From Chitinophaga rhizosphaerae (lineage in GTDB: Bacteria > Bacteroidota > Bacteroidia > Chitinophagales > Chitinophagaceae), in assembly GCF_003958645.1 (NCBI RefSeq), contig NZ_RXLO01000004.1:1-64000 (forward strand): 64,000 nucleotides of DNA. The letters are read 5' to 3'. Below the pieces are notes generated by a model that had not been told where the DNA came from, made no database searches, and saw nothing but the letters and a program-made list of their open reading frames with translations. Shown here piece after piece: positions 16,322 to 26,756 of this stretch. Every line of letters begins with the position of its first letter. The first letter of the stretch is position 1. The position numbers and the translations under genes were made by a program.

Positions 16322-18019
16322 CTAGCGTTTAAACGTCAAAGTATATGTGGATGAGTTATTGGCAATGTCCGTCACGGTGAGCGTAAGGGTATGCGTACCC
16401 GGAGGGCAATGCTTATCAAAATTATAAGAAACTACGTTACTTTTTCGCGAAAAGCGCAACCATTTTCCGTCGAGCTCCGCGCGGTAGGATTTCACCCCGC
16501 TGCCGTCGCTCATACTGAACGCTATGCGCGTGGCGCTGCCGAGGTTGGCGTTCTGCTTGATGCCGCCCAGCAGCGTGATTTTCGGAGGAATGGTATCGAT
16601 CACCAGCTGGAAATCCCCCAGGTCGCGCGAGCTTCCGCGATACCATCCGTCTCCCTCCGCCGTGGCCGGCGTCACGCTTTCCCCGAACCCTTTCCGCTCC
16701 AAAACCATCTTATCCTTCAAATGCGCCGGCACTGCGCGCGTGGGTTTTATCCGCAGACTGAACCCTGCGTGCAGCGGCACGAGCGCGGAATGCAAACGAT
16801 AAATGTTCGAATATCCACTACCCGCCGCGATCTCCGAATACCGGAAACAAACCTCGTCGTACAGCGAGCCTTCATCCAAACTGAATTCCACCTGGTTGTT
16901 CTCGAAAATATTCATCGATTCGGGGAACATCCGGTTGGCGCAGACCGCTTCGGCCGTCTTGCCGCCGCTTTGCTGCAGCGAAATCTTCACATCGGAAGTG
17001 TTGCCGTAAGCATCCGTTACGCGGACGGTCACCGGGTGCGCCTGTCCGTCAGACAGGTCGATCACCCCGTCTTCTCCCGCCTTGTCATGGTAAATATCGA
17101 GCTGGTTGCCGGGGAGCGCGAACAGTAGTTGCACGTATGGTCCGCCACCCTTCTTCATTTTATAATCGATGTGCGCGTTGAGGTAGCGCGTTTCGTCGTA
17201 CCCGATGTTATCCAGCTGGAAACCCAGGTCCAGCGCGCCATCGCGGAGCAGCATGGCTTCGTAGATGCCGTTGGGGTTGGGGGAATTGGACTGCCGGTCG
17301 AGCGCGCTCACGCCCAGGCTCACCTTGCTGGTGGGCACCTTTACGAGCGGCCGGCTGGCGGCGTATTTCCCGTCTTTTCCCTTATGGACCGGCACTACCA
17401 TGGGCGTTTGCTCAAAGATGCTGCGGTTGCGGTCGTACACCACGATGCGGGAGATTTCCGGGTCGCGGGTGTCGGGGATATTGAATCCGAAGAGCATGCC
17501 GTTGAGGGGCTTTTCGGTGTGGGAATCGCGGATCTCGAAATGGAGGTGCGGGCCTGCGGAGCCACCTGTATTCCCGCTCCAGGCAACGAATTCGCCTTTC
17601 TTAACGGGGAAAAGGTCTGGCGGGATGGTAAGGTCCGCCGCCCAGCTTTCGAGCTCATATTGTTTGCGCTCCACGTATTCGTCGAGCTGCGGAAAGAATT
17701 TATTGAGGTGGGCGTATACTGTGGTGTAACCGTTGGGATGCGTGATGTAGAGCACGTTCCCGAAGCCGGTGTGCGACACGGCTACGCGGCTTACATAACC
17801 ATCGGCGGCGGCGTGAACGGGGAGGTTCTCGCGCTGTTGGGTCTTGAGGTCGAGCCCGGAATGGAAGTGATTGGGACGCAGTTCGCCGAAGTTGCCGGCG
17901 AGCTCCATAGGTACGTTCAACGGATTCCTGAAATAACCTTTCGGGTAATGTTTCTCCGGCATCGACTGCGCCTGCACGAATTGCGGGAGCATGAGCAAGA
18001 GGGCGATCGATCTTTTCAT
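16322..18019 (-). CDS. Secreted M23 (LytM-type) peptidoglycan endopeptidase
   Basis: The protein is 565 residues from MKRSIALLLMLPQFVQAQ, a signal peptide; the longer frame upstream would bury it. The zinc site is complete: HxxxD in FHSGLD (His53, Asp57) and HxH in GPHLHFE (His158, His160), so it should be catalytically active, unlike the EnvC-like protein at 3221. About 400 residues of beta-rich sequence follow, ending in an Ig-like segment (LTVTDIANNSSTYTLTF). Its stop is 7 bases from the start of the peroxiredoxin gene, so the two are probably co-transcribed. Likely role: cell-wall remodelling. Confidence 0.9.
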   Translation of the reverse strand: MKRSIALLLMLPQFVQAQSMPEKHYPKGYFRNPLNVPMELAGNFGELRPNHFHSGLDLKTQQRENLPVHAAADGYVSRVAVSHTGFGNVLYITHPNGYTTVYAHLNKFFPQLDEYVERKQYELESWAADLTIPPDLFPVKKGEFVAWSGNTGGSAGPHLHFEIRDSHTEKPLNGMLFGFNIPDTRDPEISRIVVYDRNRSIFEQTPMVVPVHKGKDGKYAASRPLVKVPTSKVSLGVSALDRQSNSPNPNGIYEAMLLRDGALDLGFQLDNIGYDETRYLNAHIDYKMKKGGGPYVQLLFALPGNQLDIYHDKAGEDGVIDLSDGQAHPVTVRVTDAYGNTSDVKISLQQSGGKTAEAVCANRMFPESMNIFENNQVEFSLDEGSLYDEVCFRYSEIAAGSGYSNIYRLHSALVPLHAGFSLRIKPTRAVPAHLKDKMVLERKGFGESVTPATAEGDGWYRGSSRDLGDFQLVIDTIPPKITLLGGIKQNANLGSATRIAFSMSDGSGVKSYRAELDGKWLRFSRKSNVVSYNFDKHCPPGTHTLTLTVTDIANNSSTYTLTFKR

Positions 18020-18146
18020 CCTGCAAATGTAAGGGTTAAAGGAGAGCCTGAATACGGCAATCCATGATTGACAGCGAATTAACATTTTTTTTGCCAACAA
18101 CTGTGCCCTTTTCCTTAATTTCCATTTACCAAAACCAATCTGTTTT

Positions 18147-18554
18147 ATGAGCTATCCGATACAAGAGATCCAGGGCATAGGGCCCAACTTCGCAGGAAAA
18201 CTGAAAGGCATCGGTATTGACACCGTGGAGAAGCTGCTGGAAGACGGGCAGGCCAGAAGCGGCCGTTCCCGCATCGCGGAATCCACAGGCATTCCGGAAA
18301 CTTTGATCCTCACATGGGTGAACCATGCAGACCTGATGCGGCTGAATGGCGTGGGCGACCAGTTCGCAGAGCTTCTCGAAGCCGCTGGTGTAGATACGGT
18401 GAAGGAATTGCGGAACCGCAACGCAGAGAACCTCCACGCCAAGGTGACCGAACTGAACCAGCTGAAGAACCTCAGCGGCCGGGCGCCCTCGCTGTCGGAA
18501 ATACAGTCGATGATCGACCAGGCGCGCGACCTGGAGCCGGCCGTCACTTACTAA
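18147..18554 (+). CDS. Helix-hairpin-helix protein (DUF4332-like)
   Basis: This 135-residue cytoplasmic protein contains two helix-hairpin-helix units: IQGIGPNFAGKLKGIGIDTVEKLL near the N-terminus (split by the usual GIGP/GIG turns) and LNGVGDQFAELLEAAGVDTVKEL in the middle. This is the pattern of DUF4332 proteins, which are probably DNA-binding or scaffold proteins. It is monocistronic, divergent from the M23 gene and followed by its own terminator. The specific role is unknown. Confidence 0.82.
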   Translation: MSYPIQEIQGIGPNFAGKLKGIGIDTVEKLLEDGQARSGRSRIAESTGIPETLILTWVNHADLMRLNGVGDQFAELLEAAGVDTVKELRNRNAENLHAKVTELNQLKNLSGRAPSLSEIQSMIDQARDLEPAVTY

Positions 18555-18575
18555 TGCAGTGACCAACAAAAACAG

Positions 18576-18608
18576 CAAGGGCGGAGATCATTCCCCGCCC
18601 TTGTTTTA
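18576..18608. terminator. Terminator shared by the HhH gene and the tail-fibre-like gene
   Basis: A 9-base stem (CAAGGGCGG at 18576-18584 against 18595-18603) is followed by TTTTA on the plus strand. It lies between two convergent genes and touches the stop of the minus-strand one. Confidence 0.75.
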
Positions 18609-19973
18609 TTTACCGGCTTTCTCTTCCTGCTCCGATTTCCACTTTTCCAGCGCTTCCAGTTTTTTATTCTGTTCGATGAGGTAGAGCGTCAGTTCCTCTA
18701 CTTTGGCGAGGAGTTTTTTATTCATTTCGCCCAGGTCTACCCCTTCTTTTTCCACTTCTTTTTCTGACGGGATGTCTTTCAGGTGGCCTTTCTCGCGGAT
18801 GTGGCGTTCCACTTCCCGAAGGGTTGGCAACTGGTAATCCGGCAGGAAGACGTAGTCGGCCCATCCGGTGTTCAGCACTTTCACTTTTTTGGAAGTGATG
18901 GTGCCGTTTACGGAAAGTTCGGATTGGGGAACGAGGGTGCCGATGCCGACGAGGCCGCCATTGGTAACGTTGATAGCGCCCATTGCGGGCGCTGCCGAGC
19001 CGATACCACCAATCCGCAGGATACTTCCTCCCTCTTGTATCCAGAAACGGGAATTCGACGCGGATTGAAGGGTAATAGTAGATTTTCCGTTGATGGCGTC
19101 ATACACGCTCAGTTTCCCGGCATATGTTCCAGCTGTTCCTACCCCGATCCCCACACCCGTTTCATTAATCAGCAAGCTGGTAAACGTGGATCCATTGCCT
19201 CCGGCCATGTAAGCAGGAATGTAGGATGCGCTGGTACGGTTGTATCCGATATAACAGGCTACCGTTCCGGAAACGCCGATTTCTGCTGCGGGGCCAACGC
19301 CAAAACCGGTGTACCAACCCTTGAAACGGCCGTGTCCTTCCCACTGACTGCTTCCCAGCCCGTCTATCCGGCCCACTTCCTTGTTGCCACCGTAGAAATT
19401 CAAACTGCTGTAATGCGTATTATCGGGCATTCCGAACCAGGATTCCGTGTAGCTGCCGTTTTTCTCGAGGCCGATGGCATAATCAGTTGTGGTCGAGGTT
19501 ACGGACGGATGCAAGACCATTTTGGTACCGAGGGAACGCGTGGTGAAAGCCGGCGCGCCGTAGCCCGCAGCTGTATAGAAGATGTAATTGGCGGTAGTAT
19601 TCATCAAGTTAATTCCCTGATGAAAATTTACTGTGCCTGAAGATCGGGATACAGAAAGGGAAAGTCCTTTATACACACCGGCATCATTGTAATTCCAAAG
19701 CATAAAATCGCTCCCGGTGTTACCCGTTCCCGACTCCGCATTGTCTAACCCGATCGCCCAGCGGCGCTTGGTGGCGTTCGCATCATAACTGCCATTGTGT
19801 AGCAATATCTGGCCGTTGTTATGGACATTCGTCAGGCTGAGACGTTTCATCGTCCCCATGCCATTGATCCAGAATTTACCGGCTTTCTCCGAAAGTTCCT
19901 GGTTTTCTATATAACTCTGCGACTTTGCGGCGAAAGGGCTTACCGTCAAAAGGAATAAAAGAAATTTCTTCAT
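18606..19973 (-). CDS. Secreted tail-fibre-like protein with C-terminal coiled coil
   Basis: This 455-residue protein has a signal peptide ending AAKSQS. A Gly/Ser/Thr/Asn-rich beta body follows, with short motifs typical of trimeric fibre proteins (GVGIGVGTAGTYAGKLSV, GLVGIGTLVPQSELSVNGTI). The C-terminus reads VFLPDYQLPTLREVERHI and ends in a Glu/Lys coiled coil. That region resembles the tail segments that trimerise or chaperone fibre proteins. Likely location is the cell surface. It is probably not phage-derived here, since no phage genes surround it. Function unknown; adhesion is a guess. Confidence 0.7.
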   Translation of the reverse strand: MKKFLLFLLTVSPFAAKSQSYIENQELSEKAGKFWINGMGTMKRLSLTNVHNNGQILLHNGSYDANATKRRWAIGLDNAESGTGNTGSDFMLWNYNDAGVYKGLSLSVSRSSGTVNFHQGINLMNTTANYIFYTAAGYGAPAFTTRSLGTKMVLHPSVTSTTTDYAIGLEKNGSYTESWFGMPDNTHYSSLNFYGGNKEVGRIDGLGSSQWEGHGRFKGWYTGFGVGPAAEIGVSGTVACYIGYNRTSASYIPAYMAGGNGSTFTSLLINETGVGIGVGTAGTYAGKLSVYDAINGKSTITLQSASNSRFWIQEGGSILRIGGIGSAAPAMGAINVTNGGLVGIGTLVPQSELSVNGTITSKKVKVLNTGWADYVFLPDYQLPTLREVERHIREKGHLKDIPSEKEVEKEGVDLGEMNKKLLAKVEELTLYLIEQNKKLEALEKWKSEQEEKAGK

Positions 19974-20056
19974 AGATATAAGTTGAGTTAACTATCCTGC
20001 GAAACTAATTCATTTCCAAAGAAAAAGGGCAGTTAGTAGCGGCCCTTTTTCCGGCA

Positions 20057-20239
20057 TTACACTCCTTTCCGGATCTCATCGATCAGTTCCACGAACCGCC
20101 GGTCCGTACGGATCTCCGGATTCCATGCGAGCCCTATTTCACAGCGGTCGTATTCCCTGCGGATGGTAGCGCCCGGCTGCAAAGGTTCATTGGGTTCAAA
20201 TTCCACGAAAAGACCCAATGCCTTCCTGAGAAAGTTCGA
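20057..20239 (-). pseudogene. Fragment of a LysR-type regulator C-terminus
   Basis: A minus-strand open stretch of about 60 codons has no plausible start; a stop lies just upstream near 20258. It ends CEIGLAWNPEIRTDRRFVE followed by LIDEIRKGV and a stop. This looks like the last part of a LysR effector-binding domain. The remainder of the gene, including the HTH, is absent, so it is read as a decayed remnant. Confidence 0.4.
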
Positions 20240-20451
20240 TATTGACAGGTGACGGGTTTAAGAAAGTCGGCTGAATAGCAACCTACACGAATTAGAGAAA
20301 TTTCATATATTTAATCGAGAATGAATGCCGCAGAAACTATATTCTACACCGGTTTGGGGGCAGGTGGATTTGAAAATTTATAAGCCGGGGGCGGCGGGAT
20401 TAGTGGTTAACTATTTTTTTTACGCTAATTTAGTCACCGCAAAAACGACGC
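20240..20451. other. Intergenic region upstream of gldA
   Basis: This AT-rich stretch has no supported gene. TAATTTAG near 20427 is a one-mismatch version of the phylum -7 box and may belong to the gldA promoter. Together with the LysR fragment, it makes up the gene-poor gap between 19974 and 20451. Confidence 0.4.
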
Positions 20452-21354
20452 ATGTCAATCAACGTAACGGCGCTGCTGAAGCAGTATGGGGAGCAAAAAG
20501 CGGTGGACGGTATATCGTTCAGCCTGCAGAAAGGCGAGATCGTGGGGTTCCTCGGGCCTAACGGGGCCGGTAAATCCACCACCATGAAGATCATCACCGG
20601 TTACCTGCCGCCTACCGGCGGTTCGGCATCGGTGTGCGGGTTCGACGTGGCCAAAGCTCCCCTGGAAGTCCGCCGCCGCGTAGGTTACCTCCCCGAAGCC
20701 AACCCCCTGTATCCGGACATGTACATCCGCGAGTTCCTGGAATTCGCCGCGGGTATGCACGGGCTGGGCAAGGGCGCCTCCGCGCGGATCGACGAAATGA
20801 TCCTTCGCACGGGCCTCACACCGGAGCGCCACAAGAAGATCGGCATGTTATCAAAAGGTTATAAACAGCGCGTGGGCCTGGCCCAGGCCCTGCTGCACGA
20901 CCCGGAGGTCCTCATCCTGGACGAGCCCACTTCCGGCCTCGACCCCAACCAGCTGGCAGACATCCGCCGGCTCATCCGGGAACTGGGGGAGAACAAGACG
21001 GTCATGCTTTCCACCCACATCATGCAGGAAGTGGAAGCCCTGTGCAGCCGCGCCATCATCATTAATAAAGGTCATATCATCGCAGACGGGGCCATCAGCT
21101 CCCTCCGCCAGGGCGCCTCCGGATTCATCCAGGTGGCCTTCGCCGAGGAAACCGCCCCCGCAGATCTGGAAGCCCTCCCGGGCGTCCAAAAGGTAACCCC
21201 GGCAGAAGGGAACGCATGGCGGCTATACACCGCAGACCCCGAAACCGTGCGGAAAAACCTGCTGCAATTCGCTTTGATAAATAACCGGAACATCCTTTCT
21301 TTGCAGAGCAATTCGCTGTCGCTCGAAGACGTGTTCAGGGAACTGACAAACTAG
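20452..21354 (+). CDS. gldA: Gliding motility ABC transporter ATP-binding protein GldA
   Basis: This 300-residue ATPase has Walker A GPNGAGKST, a Q-loop region at YLPEANPLYPDM, the signature LSKGYKQRVGLAQ, Walker B VLILDEPTSGLDPNQ and the switch His in LSTHIMQEVE. The start MSINVTALLKQYGEQKAVD and the overall length match GldA, which pairs with GldF/GldG membrane subunits. Those subunits are not in this window. eno follows 52 bases downstream on the same strand. A general ABC-2 ATPase is the alternative reading. Confidence 0.85.
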   Translation: MSINVTALLKQYGEQKAVDGISFSLQKGEIVGFLGPNGAGKSTTMKIITGYLPPTGGSASVCGFDVAKAPLEVRRRVGYLPEANPLYPDMYIREFLEFAAGMHGLGKGASARIDEMILRTGLTPERHKKIGMLSKGYKQRVGLAQALLHDPEVLILDEPTSGLDPNQLADIRRLIRELGENKTVMLSTHIMQEVEALCSRAIIINKGHIIADGAISSLRQGASGFIQVAFAEETAPADLEALPGVQKVTPAEGNAWRLYTADPETVRKNLLQFALINNRNILSLQSNSLSLEDVFRELTN

Positions 21355-21388
21355 TGGTAAAGAAAAGGTCACTTTTTCCAGCATTTAA

Positions 21389-22699
<1,311 letters not shown>

Positions 22700-22743
22700 T
22701 TTTTCTTCCCACTGCGTTTAATTAGTGGTCAAATACAAATCTT

Positions 22744-22775
22744 TCCGGGCACTGCACGTCAGTGCCCGGATTTTA
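22744..22775 (+). terminator. Terminator after eno
   Basis: A perfect 11-base stem (TCCGGGCACTG at 22744-22754 against 22760-22770) with a 5-base loop runs into TTTTAT. Only 15 bases then separate it from the next ATG, so it may attenuate rather than end transcription into the FtsB/DivIC-like gene. Confidence 0.75.
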
Positions 22776-22790
22776 TAAAACAGTGTGATT

Positions 22791-23117
22791 ATGGAAGAGA
22801 CGAAGCAGCAATCAAAATTCAGGATCCCCGCATGGGCCCGCAACAAATACATCATCAGCTGTATCCTGTTCGGCGCATGGCTCCTCTTCCTCGACCGTAA
22901 CAACATCCTTTACCAGTTCCAGCTCTACCGCGAAGTCAACCAGCTGGAAAATCAGAAAGACTTCTATCTCAAAGAGATCGAACAGGACCGTCAAAATCAC
23001 CAGGACCTCTTTTCCAGCCCCGTAAAACTCGAAAAGTTCGCACGGGAGCAATACATGATGAAAAAAGACGATGAAGACGTGTTCATCATTCCCACCCCTC
23101 CCAACCCCAAGCGTTAA
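22791..23117 (+). CDS. FtsB/DivIC-family septum formation initiator
   Basis: This 108-residue protein starts at the ATG (MEETKQQSKF); the upstream GTG lies inside the leader. One transmembrane segment (about residues 26-41) is followed by a coiled coil (REVNQLENQKDFYLKEIEQD) and the family's hallmark tail (LEKFAREQYMMKK). FtsB/DivIC proteins bridge FtsL and FtsQ in the divisome. In Bacteroidota the gene often follows eno, as here. Confidence 0.88.
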   Translation: MEETKQQSKFRIPAWARNKYIISCILFGAWLLFLDRNNILYQFQLYREVNQLENQKDFYLKEIEQDRQNHQDLFSSPVKLEKFAREQYMMKKDDEDVFIIPTPPNPKR

Positions 23118-23284
23118 CCGCCTGACTATCACACCCCTTCGTTTGTTAAAAACTTGCTAAATTCAAAAAAAAGGCATAGTTTAACAATACCGTCTAGCCA
23201 TTCTCCGTTATAAATCTGTCGTCTGAAAGTTTCGTGACCTGATGATTGTTTAATCCATTTAACAACTAGCAAACCATCAAACGC

Positions 23285-23500
23285 ATGAGTAATTCTACCC
23301 TGCCTTTTTCCGCCCGCCAAGGCGAATTAACCGATCCTTCTCAAAAAACCCTGCACATGCAAGAGCAAGAAATGAAGCGTGAGGAACAACAACTGCATCT
23401 GCAAACCATCCAGGCATTGGACAGTATTCAATACAGTCCCCGCCCCGCCACGATGGTGGCCATCTTCGATTACGCCCACGAAGCTGCCAAAGAGCGTTAG
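23285..23500 (+). CDS. Small Gln/Glu-rich protein of unknown function
   Basis: This 71-residue product is predicted to be soluble and largely helical, with a charged middle (MQEQEMKREEQQLHLQTIQA) and the C-terminal stretch MVAIFDYAHEAAKER. Codon use resembles that of its neighbours, it has an ATG start, and its stop lies 19 bases before nth, so it may be co-expressed with nth. No family was recognised. Confidence 0.6.
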   Translation: MSNSTLPFSARQGELTDPSQKTLHMQEQEMKREEQQLHLQTIQALDSIQYSPRPATMVAIFDYAHEAAKER

Positions 23501-23519
23501 TTTTTAGTATTTTGCGTGC

Positions 23520-24164
23520 ATGACGAAGAAAGAACGATTTCAGTACGTAATCGATTATTTTGAACATCACGCGCCCGACGCTGAAACTGAGCTGCTGTAC
23601 GACAACCCGTACCAACTCCTCGTTGCCGTTATCCTGTCTGCCCAATGTACGGACAAGCGGGTCAACATGACCACACCCGCCATCTTCCAGCAGTACCCGG
23701 ACATTCCGCATCTCGCACAGGCTACGTTCGACGATCTTTTCCCCCTCATCCGGAGCATCAGCTATCCCAATAACAAGACCAAACACCTCATCGGCATGGC
23801 CAATATGGTGATGGACGATTTCAACGGCGAAATCCCGTCTACCGTGCCCGAGCTCGTAAAACTCCCCGGGGTAGGCCGCAAAACCGCCAACGTGATCACC
23901 AGCGTCATCTACCAGCAGCCCAACATGGCCGTAGACACCCACGTGTTCCGCGTGTCCGCCCGCCTCGGCCTCACCACCAACGCCAAAACCCCGCTCCAGA
24001 CCGAACAACAGCTCCTCAAATACATCCCCGAAGATATAGTGCACATCGCCCACCACTGGCTCATCCTCCACGGCCGGTACATCTGCATCGCCCGAAACCC
24101 CAAATGCGGGGAGTGCGGTTTGCGGAAAGTGTGCAAATATTATCAACAACTGATGAAATCCTAA
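23520..24164 (+). CDS. nth: Endonuclease III (DNA glycosylase/AP lyase)
   Basis: This 214-residue enzyme has the helix-hairpin-helix LPGVGRKTANV containing the catalytic Lys, the catalytic Asp in AVDTHVFRVSARLG, and a C-terminal [4Fe-4S] loop with spacing Cx6Cx2Cx5C (CIARNPKCGECGLRKVC). It removes oxidised pyrimidines in base-excision repair. The catalytic Lys separates it from MutY. Confidence 0.96.
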   Translation: MTKKERFQYVIDYFEHHAPDAETELLYDNPYQLLVAVILSAQCTDKRVNMTTPAIFQQYPDIPHLAQATFDDLFPLIRSISYPNNKTKHLIGMANMVMDDFNGEIPSTVPELVKLPGVGRKTANVITSVIYQQPNMAVDTHVFRVSARLGLTTNAKTPLQTEQQLLKYIPEDIVHIAHHWLILHGRYICIARNPKCGECGLRKVCKYYQQLMKS

Positions 24165-24235
24165 AAAATAGGAATACCAGGAGTTCTGTTTTTCACTATA
24201 TTGGAGAAATTAAAAAAATTTAAAAATTCCACACG

Positions 24236-25423
24236 GTGAAATCCAGCAAGTCCCTTCAACTATCATTCATGATGTTCCTCCAGTATTTTATCTGGGGAGC
24301 ATGGTACGTTTCCATGAACAGTTACATGGCTACCCAACTTCATTCTTCCGGCCAGCAGATCAGTTACGCCTATATGGCGCTGGCCATCGCCACCATGATC
24401 TCTCCCGTTTTCGTGGGGATGGTGGCCGATAAATATTTTTCCGCTCAAAAGATCATGGGCGTGTTGCACCTCGTGGGCGCCGGCACGCTGCTCCTGGCCA
24501 CCACCACCACGAACAACACCGTTTTCATTGGCATCGTGCTGTTTTACTCCTTATTATATATGCCGACCATTGCACTGAGCAACTCGGTGGCGTTCACGCA
24601 GATGCAGGACCCTACGAAGCAGTTCCCCTTCATCCGTATGTTCGGCACCGTAGGCTGGATCCTTTCCGGTATCCTCATCAGCAACCTGGAAGTGGAGAAA
24701 ACGCATTTCATATTCATCATCGCCGCCGCCGCATCCACGCTACTGGGGCTTTACAGCTTCACGCTGCCCAATACGCCGCCACCCGCGAAAGATACGGCCA
24801 TGACGGCCTCGCGGGCACTGGGGGCCGATGCGCTCGTGTTGTTGAAAGACCGGTCGTACACCGTGTTCTTCATCGCCGCGGTGCTTATCTGCATCCCGCT
24901 GAGCTTCTATTACGGCTTCGCCAATCTCTTCCTCAATGAAGCCGGCATGGAAAATGCGGCCGGGAAAATGATTTACGGACAGATTTCCGAAGGAGTGTTC
25001 ATCCTCGCCATTCCCCTGCTGCTGAACCGCATCGGCGTGAAGAAAATGCTGATCCTGGGCATGGGCGCATGGATCATCCGGTATATCTTCTTCGCATATG
25101 GCGACAGTGGCGCCAACCTCTGGATGCTCTACACCGGCATCATCCTGCATGGCATTTGTTACGATTTCTTCTTCGTGACCGGGTATCTTTATACCGAAAA
25201 GAAAGCAGGGGAGAAAATCAAGTCCGCCGCACAGGGGCTCTTCACTTTCGCCACTTACGGCCTCGGCATGGTGATCGGGACGCTCTTTTCGGGCATGGTG
25301 GCCGATTACTACGCCGATAACGGCGTGCGCAACTGGTCCAGCATCTGGATGGTGCCCGTATACATCGCAGCCATGGTACTGCTGTATTTCATTTTGGCGT
25401 TCCGCGACAGAAAAACAAACTGA
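24236..25423 (+). CDS. MFS transporter, nucleoside:H+ symporter (NupG/XapB-like)
   Basis: This 395-residue, very hydrophobic protein has about 12 predicted membrane segments. The start MKSSKSLQLSFMMFLQYFIW followed by GAWYVSMNSYM is characteristic of the NHS family within the MFS. The start codon is GTG, since no ATG fits the conserved N-terminus. The Gfo/Idh/MocA oxidoreductase begins 26 bases downstream, so the pair probably imports and oxidises the same compound, possibly a nucleoside or sugar. The substrate cannot be read from sequence. Confidence 0.85.
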   Translation: MKSSKSLQLSFMMFLQYFIWGAWYVSMNSYMATQLHSSGQQISYAYMALAIATMISPVFVGMVADKYFSAQKIMGVLHLVGAGTLLLATTTTNNTVFIGIVLFYSLLYMPTIALSNSVAFTQMQDPTKQFPFIRMFGTVGWILSGILISNLEVEKTHFIFIIAAAASTLLGLYSFTLPNTPPPAKDTAMTASRALGADALVLLKDRSYTVFFIAAVLICIPLSFYYGFANLFLNEAGMENAAGKMIYGQISEGVFILAIPLLLNRIGVKKMLILGMGAWIIRYIFFAYGDSGANLWMLYTGIILHGICYDFFFVTGYLYTEKKAGEKIKSAAQGLFTFATYGLGMVIGTLFSGMVADYYADNGVRNWSSIWMVPVYIAAMVLLYFILAFRDRKTN

Positions 25424-25449
25424 TATAAACGTATAAATCCAAGAAAACT

Positions 25450-26640
25450 ATGGCGAAAATTGCAATGCTGGGGTCCGGGTTCATCGGACGGTTCTATGCA
25501 GATTCTTTACAGGGACAACGGAGCCGCGACAAGATCGTGAGCATCTATTCCCGCAGGGAAGAAAGCGCGAAGAAGTTCGCGGAAGACTATAATTGCGATC
25601 ACTGGACCACCAACATGGAAGAGGCGATCAACCATCCGGATGTGGACATGGTCTGCATCTCGCTTCCCAACAATCTCCACGAAGCCGCTGTACTGGCCTG
25701 CTGCAAGGCCAAGAAGGCCGTGATGTGCACCAAGCCCCTGGGCCGCAATGCCGAGGAAGCACAACGTATGATGGAAGCCGTGGAGAAAGCCGGCATCTTC
25801 AACGGTTACCTGGAAGACCTCGTGTATACGCCCAAATTCCTCAAAGCCCTCCAGTCCGTTAAAGCCGGCGCACTCGGAAAAATCCTCTGGGCCAAATCCC
25901 GCGAGACGCACCCTGGCCCCCACTCCGACTGGTTCTGGGATAAGGAACAGGCAGGCGGCGGTTGTATGCTCGACCTCGGTTGCCACTGCGTGGAAATCGC
26001 ACGGAGCTTCATCGGCAAAGACATCAAGCCCGTGGAAGTGATGTGCTGGGCAGACACCCAGGTGAAACCCATCGACGCCGAAGACCATGCCATCGGCCTG
26101 GTGAAATACGAAAATGGCGCCATCGGCCAGTTCGAAGTGAGCTGGACCTTCCGCGGCGGCCTCGACCTCCGCGACGAGGTCATGGGCTCCGAGGGAACCA
26201 TCTGGCTCAACAGCTTCCTCCGCACCGGGTTCGACATGTTCACCACCGGCAAGGGCGCCGATTACGTGGCCGAAAAAGCCGAAAGCAACTCCGGATGGCT
26301 CTTCCCCGTGGGCGATGAGCTGAACGAGCTTGGCTACAACCACATGTTTGCCGATATGTTCAACGCCGTGGAAGCCGGAAAAGCCCCGCAGGAAACGTTT
26401 TACGACGGGTACGTGGTAAACGCCATCCTCGATGCAGCCTACCGCTCCGCCGCTTCCAAGCAATGGGAACCGGTGAAACTGCCCGTTTGGCGCGGACAGG
26501 AAGGCGTACAGAAAGAAAAAGCGCTGACCAGCTACAACGATCAATTCTACCTCATCAAGGAAGAAATGACGCACTTCGGCAGCCAGAAACTCATCCTGAA
26601 AGACAAAAAAACCGGCGAGATCATCGAAAAGGTGCTCTGA
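25450..26640 (+). CDS. Gfo/Idh/MocA family NAD(P)-dependent oxidoreductase
   Basis: This 396-residue enzyme has an N-terminal Rossmann fold ([15 protein letters not shown]) and a [11 protein letters not shown] segment at the position of the family's EKP motif; the usual Glu is Thr here. [20 protein letters not shown] in the C-terminal domain contains the catalytic-type Asp/His region. There is no signal peptide, so it is cytoplasmic. It is paired with the upstream permease and ends at a strong terminator, suggesting a two-gene operon for uptake and oxidation of a polyol, sugar or nucleoside-derived compound. Confidence 0.88.
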   Translation: MAKIAMLGSGFIGRFYADSLQGQRSRDKIVSIYSRREESAKKFAEDYNCDHWTTNMEEAINHPDVDMVCISLPNNLHEAAVLACCKAKKAVMCTKPLGRNAEEAQRMMEAVEKAGIFNGYLEDLVYTPKFLKALQSVKAGALGKILWAKSRETHPGPHSDWFWDKEQAGGGCMLDLGCHCVEIARSFIGKDIKPVEVMCWADTQVKPIDAEDHAIGLVKYENGAIGQFEVSWTFRGGLDLRDEVMGSEGTIWLNSFLRTGFDMFTTGKGADYVAEKAESNSGWLFPVGDELNELGYNHMFADMFNAVEAGKAPQETFYDGYVVNAILDAAYRSAASKQWEPVKLPVWRGQEGVQKEKALTSYNDQFYLIKEEMTHFGSQKLILKDKKTGEIIEKVL

Positions 26641-26660
26641 TCCTGCCGTCTGAAGATAGA

Positions 26661-26696
26661 AAAAGCCGTCCCGGAAAAATGCCGGGGCGGCTTTTT
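26661..26696. terminator. Terminator between the oxidoreductase and the DUF6134-like gene
   Basis: A 14-base stem with one G-T pair (AAAAGCCGTCCCGG against CCGGGGCGGCTTTT) has a 7-base loop and flanking A- and T-runs. It can serve both convergent genes. Confidence 0.85.
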
Positions 26697-26756
26697 AGTA
26701 TCGGAATCCCGCTTACGCGGCAGTATGTACGGATTGGCACGAAACGTCCGCAGCTA

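Noticed and set aside
14977..16332. Plus-strand frame rich in Gly/Phe/Arg opposite the peroxiredoxin
   Set aside because: The apparent low-complexity protein is the reverse reading of the AKP repeat tail. The minus-strand peroxiredoxin explains the sequence.
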